A stretch of DNA of 57,880 bases from an uncultured Fidelibacterota bacterium. GTDB lineage: Bacteria > Fidelibacterota > Marinisomatia > Marinisomatales > UBA8229. Location: positions 1-57,880 of the forward strand of contig CAJWIT010000008.1 in the NCBI GenBank assembly GCA_913041945.1, given 5' to 3'. The first letter of the stretch is position 1. Each line of letters starts with the position of its first letter. Under the pieces are notes generated by a model. That model was not told the origin of the DNA. It did no database searches and worked only from the letters and a program-made list of their open reading frames with translations. Of this stretch, positions 27,198 to 37,145 are shown piece after piece. Made by a program: the position numbers and the translations under genes.

Positions 27198-29092
27198 CAA
27201 TTGATCAAATCGCTATATTTAGCATTATCATATTGACTTTTACCCTATTTATCTGGGGGCGATGGCGCTATGACATTGTCTCCATTATTGCATTGTGTAC
27301 TTTGTTTATTGTCGATCAGATATTGGGAGGTGAAAAATCAAGTCTGATTATGGATACGTCCAATATATTCATGGGTTTTGGTCATCCAGCGGTCATTACT
27401 GTGGCGGCAGTACTGATTATCAGCCGCGCTCTGCGTAATTCAGGAGTGGTGGATATCATTGCCCGGCAAATTACACCTTTATCAAAATACCAGGTTGCCC
27501 ATATTTCCAGCTTGAGTGGTGTGGTCTCCATATTTTCGGCCATTATGAATAATGTGGGGGCGCTTGCTCTCATGCTACCGGTAGCGCTCAAAACATCTGT
27601 CAAACAGAAACGATCCCCAAGTGTTATACTCATGCCCCTGGCTTTTGCCAGTATTCTGGGTGGTATGATTACGATGATTGGGACACCGCCGAATATCATC
27701 ATATCCACTCTCAGGGAAAGTCAGTATATGGAACTCAAAACTCAGGCACTTGCTGATAAGACCTCTCCAGCTGCTGAATATTTTGCATCTCAAAATATTA
27801 ATATTGAACAGTTTCATCCAGAACCATTTGGTATGTTGGACTTCAGCCCAGTTGGAGGAATCATTGCCATCCTGGGTGTGCTGTTTGTAGCGCTGATAGG
27901 GTGGAGATTCATCCCCAAAGATTCATATAAAAAACCAGGCACAGAATCGCTATTTTCCATTGATGATTATATAACTGAGATTCGTATTCCCAAGAGCTGC
28001 AAACTCATTGGGAAGAAGGTCAGCGAGATCGAAAAATATACTGAAGACAGACTTGCAATAATTGGGTGCATTTCCAAAAATGGGAATATCTATACTCCAC
28101 GACACGATCAAATCATACTTGAAGAAGACAGGTTTCAAATTCAAGCGGATCCAGTAGATTTAAAGTTAATGATGGATGAGTATGGCCTCAGACTTACAAA
28201 AAAGATGCGGGCACGGATAGATCAACTAAAAGATGAAGATACCACTTATAAAGAAGTATTAATTACACCTGATTCTCCACTTGTAAAACGGGATCGGACG
28301 TATTTTCGAAGGCGTACCTCAAATTCACTTATACTTATGGCGGTTGCGCGCCAGGGACAACCAATCCGTAAACGGTTGGGAGATGTCATATTTCGGGTAG
28401 GAGATGTGCTGCTTATTCAGGGGAATATAGATAATCTTGATGATAATATCAGTTCACTGAATCTGGTGCCCCTGGCTCAGAGAGAAGTACAGGTAGGCGA
28501 GTTTTCACGGATCAGTTTGGCGCTTTTAATTTTTGGAGGCGCAATTGGATTCAGTATGACCGGGATTCTGCCCACCACATTGGCTTTTGTGGGCGCCATT
28601 TTATTATATGTCTTTACGGGCATTCTCCCTATTCGGGAATTGTACCAGCAGATAGATTGGCCGATTATTGTTCTGTTAGGAGCGATGATCCCGGTGAGCG
28701 CTGCGTTACAGACAACCGGAAGTACCCAGTTAATTGCTGAATTTATGGTAAATATGACCGGAAGTTTGCCAAGCTGGTCTATTCTGGCAATTATCATGAT
28801 TATTACCATGTGTCTTTCAGATATCATCAATAATGCCGCTACTGCCCTGATTATGGCGCCAATTGCCGTTGGCATTGCGGTATCTATGGGTGTCAGCGCT
28901 GATCCCTTTTTGATGACCGTTGCCGTAGGAGCCTCTTGTGCTTTTCTAACTCCCATCGGCCATCAGTGCAATGCGCTGATCCTTGGACCAGGCGGCTACC
29001 GGTTTTCTGATTACTGGAGAATGGGATTGCCCCTGGAACTTCTGATTGTTATTGTGGGTACCCCTTTGATACTCCATTTCTGGCCCTTTTAA
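27194..29092 (+). CDS. SLC13/DASS-type permease with RCK (TrkA-C) domains
   Basis: Polytopic halves flanking two TrkA-C-like stretches (CKLIGKKVSEIEKYTEDRLAIIGC...GDVLLIQG); MIGTPPNIIIS, SDIINNAATALIMAPIA. Confidence 0.9.
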   Translation: MTIDQIAIFSIIILTFTLFIWGRWRYDIVSIIALCTLFIVDQILGGEKSSLIMDTSNIFMGFGHPAVITVAAVLIISRALRNSGVVDIIARQITPLSKYQVAHISSLSGVVSIFSAIMNNVGALALMLPVALKTSVKQKRSPSVILMPLAFASILGGMITMIGTPPNIIISTLRESQYMELKTQALADKTSPAAEYFASQNINIEQFHPEPFGMLDFSPVGGIIAILGVLFVALIGWRFIPKDSYKKPGTESLFSIDDYITEIRIPKSCKLIGKKVSEIEKYTEDRLAIIGCISKNGNIYTPRHDQIILEEDRFQIQADPVDLKLMMDEYGLRLTKKMRARIDQLKDEDTTYKEVLITPDSPLVKRDRTYFRRRTSNSLILMAVARQGQPIRKRLGDVIFRVGDVLLIQGNIDNLDDNISSLNLVPLAQREVQVGEFSRISLALLIFGGAIGFSMTGILPTTLAFVGAILLYVFTGILPIRELYQQIDWPIIVLLGAMIPVSAALQTTGSTQLIAEFMVNMTGSLPSWSILAIIMIITMCLSDIINNAATALIMAPIAVGIAVSMGVSADPFLMTVAVGASCAFLTPIGHQCNALILGPGGYRFSDYWRMGLPLELLIVIVGTPLILHFWPF

Positions 29093-29130
29093 ATAATTCT
29101 CATCAAAATGAAAATTTAAATAAGAGGTAA

Positions 29131-29160
29131 CAAACTAGGAAGATGGTGCTGTTGAAGTAA
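29131..29160 (+). pseudogene. Relic of T9SS C-terminal tail (QTRKMVLLK stop)
   Basis: caaactaggaagatggtgctgttgaagtaa matches the end of the 35650 gene with 2 mismatches in 30 nt; preceded in frame by TAA. Confidence 0.75.
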
Positions 29161-29257
29161 GACTACAGATTGATTCCATACTCACTTTGGGGGTAAATTG
29201 ATATTATGAAAAAAGAAAGACGCTTCATTATTCTACAACTACATGGGAGGAATAATT

Positions 29258-29377
29258 ATGGGCAAAAAAGATAAACAGAAAAAACAGAAGAAGAAACCCT
29301 CGAAGTTTACCCCGGCAGAAAAGAAAAAAATGAAGAGAGAAAAGAAAAACAAGTACGCATTTTTTAAAGAATATTAA
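29258..29377 (+). CDS. 39-aa lysine-rich small protein
   Basis: MGKKDKQKKQKKKPSKFTPAEKKKMKREKKNKYAFFKEY; GGGAGG 8 nt upstream of ATG. Too short for ORF track. Confidence 0.65.
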   Translation: MGKKDKQKKQKKKPSKFTPAEKKKMKREKKNKYAFFKEY

Positions 29378-29490
29378 AAAATTATTCTACAATTAATTCA
29401 TCCGAATAATTTCCCGTTTGGGTAAGCAATTCGATTTTATGCCCGGTTTCGTTACCTGTAAGCGGACCAAAAAATGAGAAAGAAAATAAT

Positions 29491-30846
29491 ATGACCAAAG
29501 CTCTCAAATTCATCTCTTTTGTTTTATTAATAGGGATGACAAACGCAAATGCAATACCTGAAAAATACCAGGATATTGTAGAAAAACTCATTACCGCTTC
29601 ACTGGCTGACAGTGCAGCGTACAATCGTTTGGCTTATGTATGCGATACCTTCGGGCCCCGCCTGAGCGGATCTGATAATCTGGAAAATGCGATTGACTGG
29701 ATCCTGGAAGAAATGGAACAAGACGGTTTCTCCAATGTCCGCGGCGAAAAAGTAAAAGTACCAGTCTGGATCAGGGGGAAGGAATCTGCCCGGCTCATAA
29801 AACCTTTTGCAAAAGATCTGGCCATGCTGGGCCTGGGCGGCAGTATTGGAACTCCCGGCTCTGGTATCCGTGGAGAATTGATTGTGGTCGATAGTTTTGA
29901 AGAATTGGATGATCGAAAGGATGAGGTGAAGGGCAGGATTGTACTGTTCAATGCCGAATTTACGACCTACGGCGAAACGGTTCAGTACCGTTATAAAGGA
30001 GCACAGGCGGCAGCACAATATGGAGCTGTTGCCAGCCTGATCAGATCTGTAGGATCCTGGTCTATGAACACTCCTCACACCGGGGGAATGGCTTATGCCG
30101 ATACCATTCCTAAAATTCCCCATGCCGCCCTGACCCCTGAAGACGCCATGATGCTCCGTCGCATCCATGACCGCGGGGATAAAATTATCCTGGAATTGAA
30201 AATGGAAGCAAAAACGGTTGCAGACAGGTATTCCCGTAATGTGGTGGCGGAATTTCCCGGAAGTGAGTTTCCTGAGGAAGTGGTGGTGTTGGGTGGGCAT
30301 ATCGATTCCTGGGATGTAGGGCAGGGAGCTCAGGATGATGCCGGCGGATGTCTGGCAGCGTGGCACGCGGTGAAGCTCATCAAGGAATCAGGACTTCAGC
30401 CCCGCAGGACGCTGAGGGTGGTGATGTGGACCAATGAGGAGAATGGAGGTCGCGGTAATAAAGCCTATCGTGATGCGCACAGGGCTGAGTTGGATAACCA
30501 CGTGGCGGCCATCGAATCTGATGGTGGTGTGTTTAAACCGAAGGGTTTCGGTTTTTCCGGATCGGCGGAAGCAATGGATATCATTAGCGAAATTGGCACA
30601 TTGTTGAATAGTATAGAAGCTGGTAAAATCACAGAGGGTGGCCGGGCTGCAGATGTGGCTCCTTTAAATGATGAAGGCGTGCCAGTCATGTCTCTGAAGG
30701 TGGATGGTTCCAGATATTTCTGGTATCACCATACCAATGCAGACACATTTGACAAAGTAGACAGGGATGAGCTCAATCGCTGTATGGCAGCCATGGCAAT
30801 TATGGCTTTTGTGCTTGCAGATTTGGAGAACCCTTTACCCAGGTAA
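29491..30846 (+). CDS. M28-family metallopeptidase (plasma glutamate carboxypeptidase-like)
   Basis: VVLGGHIDSWDVGQGAQDDAGGCLAAW; TNEENGG; signal peptide. Confidence 0.93.
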   Translation: MTKALKFISFVLLIGMTNANAIPEKYQDIVEKLITASLADSAAYNRLAYVCDTFGPRLSGSDNLENAIDWILEEMEQDGFSNVRGEKVKVPVWIRGKESARLIKPFAKDLAMLGLGGSIGTPGSGIRGELIVVDSFEELDDRKDEVKGRIVLFNAEFTTYGETVQYRYKGAQAAAQYGAVASLIRSVGSWSMNTPHTGGMAYADTIPKIPHAALTPEDAMMLRRIHDRGDKIILELKMEAKTVADRYSRNVVAEFPGSEFPEEVVVLGGHIDSWDVGQGAQDDAGGCLAAWHAVKLIKESGLQPRRTLRVVMWTNEENGGRGNKAYRDAHRAELDNHVAAIESDGGVFKPKGFGFSGSAEAMDIISEIGTLLNSIEAGKITEGGRAADVAPLNDEGVPVMSLKVDGSRYFWYHHTNADTFDKVDRDELNRCMAAMAIMAFVLADLENPLPR

Positions 30847-30953
30847 GATAATCCGCTTTGTGATGAGGATCACATTAACTCCGGGATTAATTCGAATCCT
30901 TTTTTTATTTCTATAAAGAGTTTAAGTTGCGCCAGTTGTAAGCCAAAAGAATT

Positions 30954-32102
30954 ATGCAGAAACTCGTAACATCCTTCCTTTTTTTTACTCTTTCTTTCAG
31001 CCAGAACTATTCCCTGGATTTTGATGGGGAATCTGACTACGTCGAAGTCGCTAATGGGTCTGCCGTGATAGCGAACGCTGATCAGATGACACTGAGCGGA
31101 TGGGTATATCCACGAGGCCCAAATGCTGACTCATATACTCAGTTCGATGGTTTTTTTGGTTTTAGGAATAATGAAGATGCTGATTTTTATCTGCTACAGC
31201 TCGGTAATTACAAAGTAGAAGCCCGGTTAAAAGTATCTGGCGGTGGGGAGTTCACTATAGTAACAGCGGAAAATTCCATTATATCAGAAACCTGGCATCA
31301 CCTTGCCTTGATCTATGATGGCAGTAATATAATCTTGTATATAGATGGCATTGAAGCAGGATCAACGGAAGCATATGGGCAGATCACCAATGAATTTTTA
31401 CCTTTTAGCATTGGCAGGCTTATATGGCAGACCACGAATTTTGACCTGGATGGCCAGGTGGATGAAGTGAGCCTCTGGAACCTTGCCTTGACAGAACAAC
31501 AGGTACAGGATTATATGTACGCAGATTTGACCGGAGAAGAAGGGCTGGTTGGCTACTGGAAATTCAATGAGGGTTCCGGTTCAACCGCTTATGATTCAAG
31601 CGAAGAAGGTAACAATGGAGTGATCTATGGAGCTACCTGGAGTTCAGATGCACCCGGTCCGTCTACGGTAACATTAACTGTGAGTTATAATGAACGCTGG
31701 AACCTGGTGGGATTACCGGTTGAGGTTGATGATGCAGGATATACTTCACTTTTTCCGGAGGCAATATCCGGTACCCTGTATTCTTTCGTAGGAGAGTATC
31801 AGTCTGAGTATGAACTTGTTATGGGGCATGGTTATTGGCTGCGGTTTCCAGAATCCGGTTCCAGTGATATTACTGGTATTCCGATAAACGAGCTGACAAT
31901 CTCGCTTAACCAGGGCTGGAATATTATCTCAGGAATTACCACTGTTACGGATATTAACAGCATTCAGGACCCAGGCGGAATAATAATCCCCGGTACATTC
32001 TGGGATTTTGATAACGGTTATGGAGAGATTGAAGAATTGATTCCAGGAACGGGTTATTGGGTGCGAGCCGGCGAGGGTGGAGAAATAACAATAAATCAAT
32101 AA
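30954..32102 (+). CDS. LamG-like secreted protein ending in WNL doublet, no T9SS tail
   Basis: SLDFDGESDYVEV...LSGWVYPRG...WHHLALIYDGSNIILYIDG; ERWNLVGLP...GWNIISGI...GYWVRAGEGGEITINQ stop. Confidence 0.88.
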   Translation: MQKLVTSFLFFTLSFSQNYSLDFDGESDYVEVANGSAVIANADQMTLSGWVYPRGPNADSYTQFDGFFGFRNNEDADFYLLQLGNYKVEARLKVSGGGEFTIVTAENSIISETWHHLALIYDGSNIILYIDGIEAGSTEAYGQITNEFLPFSIGRLIWQTTNFDLDGQVDEVSLWNLALTEQQVQDYMYADLTGEEGLVGYWKFNEGSGSTAYDSSEEGNNGVIYGATWSSDAPGPSTVTLTVSYNERWNLVGLPVEVDDAGYTSLFPEAISGTLYSFVGEYQSEYELVMGHGYWLRFPESGSSDITGIPINELTISLNQGWNIISGITTVTDINSIQDPGGIIIPGTFWDFDNGYGEIEELIPGTGYWVRAGEGGEITINQ

Positions 32103-32167
32103 TTTATAAGAGGACTGTAAAATCAGTTCTGTTTAGATAAACTGTTTTAGCCAGTATGGAGTCAATC

Positions 32168-35100
32168 ATGAAATATTTACTTTCAATATCCATTATTCTG
32201 TCGTTTTCCTTTGGTCAATGGCCTACCTCTCCGGATAACCCGTTGTGGTTAGGTGATGGGGTGCAGGCACAGGTTCGTGCAACCTCAGATGGCGGGGCTT
32301 ATGTAGCCTGGTTGAGTGATGGAAACTATCACGTCTACCTGCAGCGCCTGAATTCTGATGGTGAACCCCAGTGGAGTAACGGCGGAATGGTTGTGAGTGA
32401 TCAGCCTAATTCATCCTGGATTGCAGTGCATCATATGAACCTTGCCGTTGATGGGAACGACAATGCAATCATTTCAACGTTGGATACCCGTACCGGTATT
32501 TGGCAGGTGTATGCCTACAAGATTGCTCCAGATGGATCCATACCCTGGGGAGCTGATGGCCTGGCTCTTTCAGTTTCAGGGAGCGATAATATATCTCCCC
32601 GATTGACTGTGCTCTCTGATAACAGCGTAGCCGTAGCCTGGTGTCAAAATTATATGACTGTGCGAATACAGATGATTTCTGAAAGCGGCGCATTGCAATG
32701 GGGAGATGGCGGCATCCATATTGAAGACAGTACCGGTGACCTGGTAAACCCCCTTCCCTTAACAGTAGACGGGACCAATGTTCTTCTGCAATGGAACCAT
32801 CAGTCAGGTCCTTTTTGGGCACCTGACAGTAAGCTGTACCTGCAGAAATATAACAGCTCTGGAGTTGAACTCTGGGATTCACCGGTTGTGGCAGTGGGGC
32901 CTGTGGTGTTTCCCACAGGAAACTACTCCCAGGAGTCTGTTGGAGATCATGCGGGAGGAAGTTTCAGTGCGTGGACACAAATGGCAGGATCAAACCAGTC
33001 CGCTGTTGCACAACGCATCAGCGGAACAGGCGAAACAGTCTGGGGAAACGCTGTGAATTTTTCCACAAATTCCAGTCATTTTCGTACGAATCCACGGACA
33101 GCCGTAGCTGAGGGAAATTCTGAGCTCATGGCAGCCTGGACTGAATCTAACGGCAGTCAATCCCAGCGCGGTGTTTATGCCCAGAGACTTGATGAAAACG
33201 GTAATCGTCTTTGGGGTTCTTCCGGTGTTGCTGTGGTTTCATTAAACGGCAACTACGATTATTTGGATCTCTCTATTGCAGGACTTGGGAATGATATGAT
33301 CGCAGTGTATATTGAACAAAGTGTAAACATGACCGGCGATATCTATGCCTCTCGCCTTAATTCGAACGGCGAGTATGTCTGGTCTGAACAGACTGTCACC
33401 CTCACAACCTCTGGAAATTCAAAGTCAGATATGTATACGAGCGAGGGACCGGGATGCACATTTGTAGTATGGACTGAAAATGGTTCGGTTTATGCCCATA
33501 GTCTCTTGGAAGATGGCACTCTCGGCCCTCCCGACAGCGGAGATCCGCCTGATCCGCCTGATCCGCCGGTTACGTTTGAGATTATTTCTGTTCCCCAAAT
33601 GTCGATACCCCTTGGAATGAACAGCGATGGGACAAAAATTGTTGGCACAGGTTCAGGAGGTCAGGCTCTACTCTGGACTGAAGAAGACGGGATACAGAAT
33701 CTTGGAGATGGTGAAGCCTGGGGAATATCTGAAAACGGAAAGATTATCGGTGAAATGGTTAACGGCGATGGAAAGACGGAAGCTGCACTTTGGGAAAATG
33801 ACAGCTGGACTTTCCTTGGTAATGTAGAGGGAGGCAGTTCCTGTGATAATTTTTTAAGCTCGGGACTGGAAATATCCTCAGACGGGTCCAAGGCCGTGGG
33901 AATGGGCTGGATCAATTGCTCCACCGAAGCATTTTATTGGACCGCCTCCACAGGGATTGTGGGTCTGGGTCAGTATGGCGGCAACAGCGAAAAGGCCCAG
34001 GCAGTTTCAGGTAATGGGAATCTTATTGGAGGATGGAACCAAAACAGTTCCGGAACACGACGTTCGTGCATATGGGATACGCAGGGTAATATTACGTTCA
34101 TTGGTTCACCTGCAGGTTCAGAAACTGGAGAAGTGACAGCCATCACCAATGACGGTTCAATTGTGGTCGGTTTTGGAAGCGGTACCGGTGGGAATCATAC
34201 TGAAGGATATATCTGGACGGAAGAAGATGGAATGACCGGGCTTGGAGTACCGCCTAACTCTGCCATGTTTAATAGAAGCCAGGCTCTTGATATGTCTGAA
34301 AACAATATTGTTATCGGGCAGTACCTCTATCAGGGCATGACACAGTATAAAGCCTGTATTTATACCGAAGAAACTGGTGAATTCGTGAACCTCCAGGACT
34401 ATCTCGTTGAACTGGGAATGACAGGATTGGATGATTGGGATTTAATGAGAGGGCTTACAATTTCTGACGATGGAACCGTCATGGCCGGCATGGGCAACGG
34501 TCCCGATGGTTTTGGCGGTTGGATTATCAGGGTAATTGAAGAGGCTCCTGAGGAAATTGAAGTGAGCGTGGATCACCTGGCAGGTTGGAATATTGTTGGA
34601 ATTCCAGTGGATACAGAGCCTATTAATTATTTATCAGTCTATCCTGACGCCGTTGATGGTACATTTTATGGATTTGATGGTGCTTACTTCCCAGCGGAAA
34701 ACCTTGTGAATGGTGATGGTTTTTGGTTACGGTTTGATGAAGAAGGCACCAACATGGTGTCTGGTCTACCACTGGAAAGTATTGTCATTCTCATTACTGA
34801 AGGATGGAACCTTATTTCCGGGATCTCTTTCCCCGTTGATGTGAACGCAATTACTGATGATGACGGACTTATTGTTTCAGGAACGATTTACGGGTTTGAT
34901 TCTGGTTACATTAGTGCTGAGTTTATCGAACCAGGATATGGTTACTGGCTCAGAAGTTCTGGGGAAGGAAGAATTACTTTGTCTGCTTCTGCTCCCATGG
35001 CAAAGGTTCGCACGTTTCAGACTCCTGAACAATCAAACACGCTGAAGATCAATGGGCAAACGCTTTTCTTTGGGAATGAAATTCCAACCGAAAACTCCTT

Positions 35101-35650
35101 AAGTTACACTTTACCTCCAAAACCTCCAGCAGGTGCTTTTGATGCCCGTTTTAATGGAGATATGAAATATGCTGTGGAATCCGGTGAGATAGAAGTGATG
35201 AATACATCTGATAATCTTACCATTAGCTATGATATTGTTATAGATGCAGGAGAGCATATGAACTGGGTGCTTACCTCTGAAAGTGGAAGTAAATTCATTC
35301 TTGAAGGCACAGATGAGATTACAATCCCATCAGCAGAAAAATTTGTTTTAAACAGAGAATCTGTGATCCCCATCACATTTGCACTCCATCAAAACTACCC
35401 AAATCCCTTCAATCCAATAACTTTTCTTTCCTACGACCTTCCAAGTCAGGCGCAGGTTACATTGACTGTATACGATTTAATAGGCAGAGAAGTAACCCAG
35501 CTGGTAAACACCACCCAGGAAGTAGGTTACAAGTCTGTTCAATGGAATGCTACAGACAGCTTCGGCAAGCCTGTAAGTGCAGGTGTGTATCTTTATCAGA
35601 TACAGGCAGGGGACTTTGTACAGACCAGGAAGATGGTGCTGTTGAAGTAA
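32168..35650 (+). CDS. T9SS surface protein: VWEDxR-like repeats, Pro-rich linker, HAF-like repeats, WNL doublet, T9SS tail
   Basis: AYVAWLSDGNYHVYLQRLNSDG repeats; PPDPPDPP; HAF-like GMNSDGTKIVGTG / AWGISENGKIIGE; C-terminal NYPNPFNPITFLSYDLP...TRKMVLLK. MKYLLSIS start preferred over 32156. Confidence 0.9.
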   Translation: MKYLLSISIILSFSFGQWPTSPDNPLWLGDGVQAQVRATSDGGAYVAWLSDGNYHVYLQRLNSDGEPQWSNGGMVVSDQPNSSWIAVHHMNLAVDGNDNAIISTLDTRTGIWQVYAYKIAPDGSIPWGADGLALSVSGSDNISPRLTVLSDNSVAVAWCQNYMTVRIQMISESGALQWGDGGIHIEDSTGDLVNPLPLTVDGTNVLLQWNHQSGPFWAPDSKLYLQKYNSSGVELWDSPVVAVGPVVFPTGNYSQESVGDHAGGSFSAWTQMAGSNQSAVAQRISGTGETVWGNAVNFSTNSSHFRTNPRTAVAEGNSELMAAWTESNGSQSQRGVYAQRLDENGNRLWGSSGVAVVSLNGNYDYLDLSIAGLGNDMIAVYIEQSVNMTGDIYASRLNSNGEYVWSEQTVTLTTSGNSKSDMYTSEGPGCTFVVWTENGSVYAHSLLEDGTLGPPDSGDPPDPPDPPVTFEIISVPQMSIPLGMNSDGTKIVGTGSGGQALLWTEEDGIQNLGDGEAWGISENGKIIGEMVNGDGKTEAALWENDSWTFLGNVEGGSSCDNFLSSGLEISSDGSKAVGMGWINCSTEAFYWTASTGIVGLGQYGGNSEKAQAVSGNGNLIGGWNQNSSGTRRSCIWDTQGNITFIGSPAGSETGEVTAITNDGSIVVGFGSGTGGNHTEGYIWTEEDGMTGLGVPPNSAMFNRSQALDMSENNIVIGQYLYQGMTQYKACIYTEETGEFVNLQDYLVELGMTGLDDWDLMRGLTISDDGTVMAGMGNGPDGFGGWIIRVIEEAPEEIEVSVDHLAGWNIVGIPVDTEPINYLSVYPDAVDGTFYGFDGAYFPAENLVNGDGFWLRFDEEGTNMVSGLPLESIVILITEGWNLISGISFPVDVNAITDDDGLIVSGTIYGFDSGYISAEFIEPGYGYWLRSSGEGRITLSASAPMAKVRTFQTPEQSNTLKINGQTLFFGNEIPTENSLSYTLPPKPPAGAFDARFNGDMKYAVESGEIEVMNTSDNLTISYDIVIDAGEHMNWVLTSESGSKFILEGTDEITIPSAEKFVLNRESVIPITFALHQNYPNPFNPITFLSYDLPSQAQVTLTVYDLIGREVTQLVNTTQEVGYKSVQWNATDSFGKPVSAGVYLYQIQAGDFVQTRKMVLLK

Positions 35651-35741
35651 ATTGATTCCTCCCTGGGGGAATAGGGTAATTTTTGGTTATGAATTGTAAT
35701 AATAAATATTTACCCTTAATATCACCTATAGTGTAAAAATT

Positions 35742-37070
35742 ATGAAAATATTTGATAATCTGGTTTTCAGCACAGTTCTTATCCTAACAGCGATTCTATC
35801 CGCACAGGATTTTGAGGATTTATATTTTGGGACAGATTCCACGTTTGAAGTCTTGACATGGAATATTGAATGGTTTCCAAAAAATGGTCAAACCACAGTG
35901 GATTATGTGACTACGATCATTCAAGCCCTTGACGTTGATGTATTAGCAATACAGGAAGTTGATGACACAGGTATGTTCGATCAAATGCTTGACAATCTTA
36001 CTGACTATGAAGGATATTATGAATCCGCCTGGTTCGCCGGCCTGGCTTATATCTACAAAACAGATGTAGTTGAAATCAATGAAATATATGAGATTTACAC
36101 CACTTCACCCTATTGGAGTCCATTCCCAAGGTCACCAATGGTTGTGGATATGAACTTTATGGGACAGAACGTTATCATTATTAATAATCATTTTAAATGT
36201 TGCGGTGATGGCTATTTAGATCCCGATGATTCTGGTGATGAAGAAACACGGAGATATATAGCCAGTAACTTATTAAAAGAGTATATAGATACACATTTCT
36301 CAAATGATAACGTGATTGTTTTGGGAGATTTAAATGATATCCTAACTGATAATCCCGAAAACAATGTATTTCAGATGATTTTAGATGACCCAGGAAATTA
36401 CCTGTTTGCTGATATGGAAATTGCAGAGGGACCCAGCTCTGGATGGTCGTATCCGACGTGGCCTTCTCATCTTGACCATATTCTTATAACGAATGAATTA
36501 TTTGATGAACTCGGGAACGTCAACTCTGATGTCCAGACTATTAAAATAGACGAATATTGCGATGGTGGCTGGTATGAATATGACCAGAATGTATCCGACC
36601 ACCGTCCAGTTGGTTTAAAAGTGGAATTTAATGCGATGACAGGAGTTGAGTATACAGAAGGATGGAATCTGGTTGGCCTGCCTTTGATAGTTGATGACAG
36701 TGATTATCAAATCCAGTTTCCAGATGCTGTGGAAGGGACGCTCTACTCCTTCAATGGCAGTTACGATCCGGAGGAAACATTAATCCAGGGTAATGGATAC
36801 TGGCTTCGATTTAATAATGCCGGGACAACCACCATAACAGGCATACCTGTTACTGAATTATCTTTAAGCTTAAGTGCAGGGTGGAACCTGATCAGCGGTA
36901 TCAGTACCCCTGTAGAAATAGGTGCGATTATTGATCCGGATAATATCATAATAAATGGTACAATTTATGGTTTTGATTCTGGCTACGTTGCAGCTGATGA
37001 ATTAATCCCTGGTGAGGGCTATTGGGTTCGTGCAAATAATTCAGGGAATATCATTTTAATAAGTGAATGA
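35742..37070 (+). CDS. Endonuclease/exonuclease/phosphatase-family secreted protein with terminal WNL doublet
   Basis: LTWNIEWFPKNG, AIQEVDD, VIVLGDLND, DHRPVGLKVEF; then EGWNLVGLP...GYWVRANNSGNIILISE stop. Confidence 0.92.
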   Translation: MKIFDNLVFSTVLILTAILSAQDFEDLYFGTDSTFEVLTWNIEWFPKNGQTTVDYVTTIIQALDVDVLAIQEVDDTGMFDQMLDNLTDYEGYYESAWFAGLAYIYKTDVVEINEIYEIYTTSPYWSPFPRSPMVVDMNFMGQNVIIINNHFKCCGDGYLDPDDSGDEETRRYIASNLLKEYIDTHFSNDNVIVLGDLNDILTDNPENNVFQMILDDPGNYLFADMEIAEGPSSGWSYPTWPSHLDHILITNELFDELGNVNSDVQTIKIDEYCDGGWYEYDQNVSDHRPVGLKVEFNAMTGVEYTEGWNLVGLPLIVDDSDYQIQFPDAVEGTLYSFNGSYDPEETLIQGNGYWLRFNNAGTTTITGIPVTELSLSLSAGWNLISGISTPVEIGAIIDPDNIIINGTIYGFDSGYVAADELIPGEGYWVRANNSGNIILISE

Positions 37071-37145
37071 AATTGACTGGCTCAGTGTATCATCCTACAC
37101 TTCCGGGTTAATTCCCGGGCTTTACGTGGATTAACTATTACGTTT

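Noticed and set aside
29599-30366. 255-aa minus-strand ORF
   Set aside because: Antisense to a convincing M28 peptidase with catalytic motifs; composition is atypical of a protein.
33542-33568. Three tandem gatccgcct-type 9-mers
   Set aside because: Encodes an ordinary Pro-rich DPPDPPDPP inter-domain linker.
37105-37125. ccgggttaattcccgg hairpin after the nuclease gene
   Set aside because: Short stem without T-tract; could be a weak terminator but not supportable.
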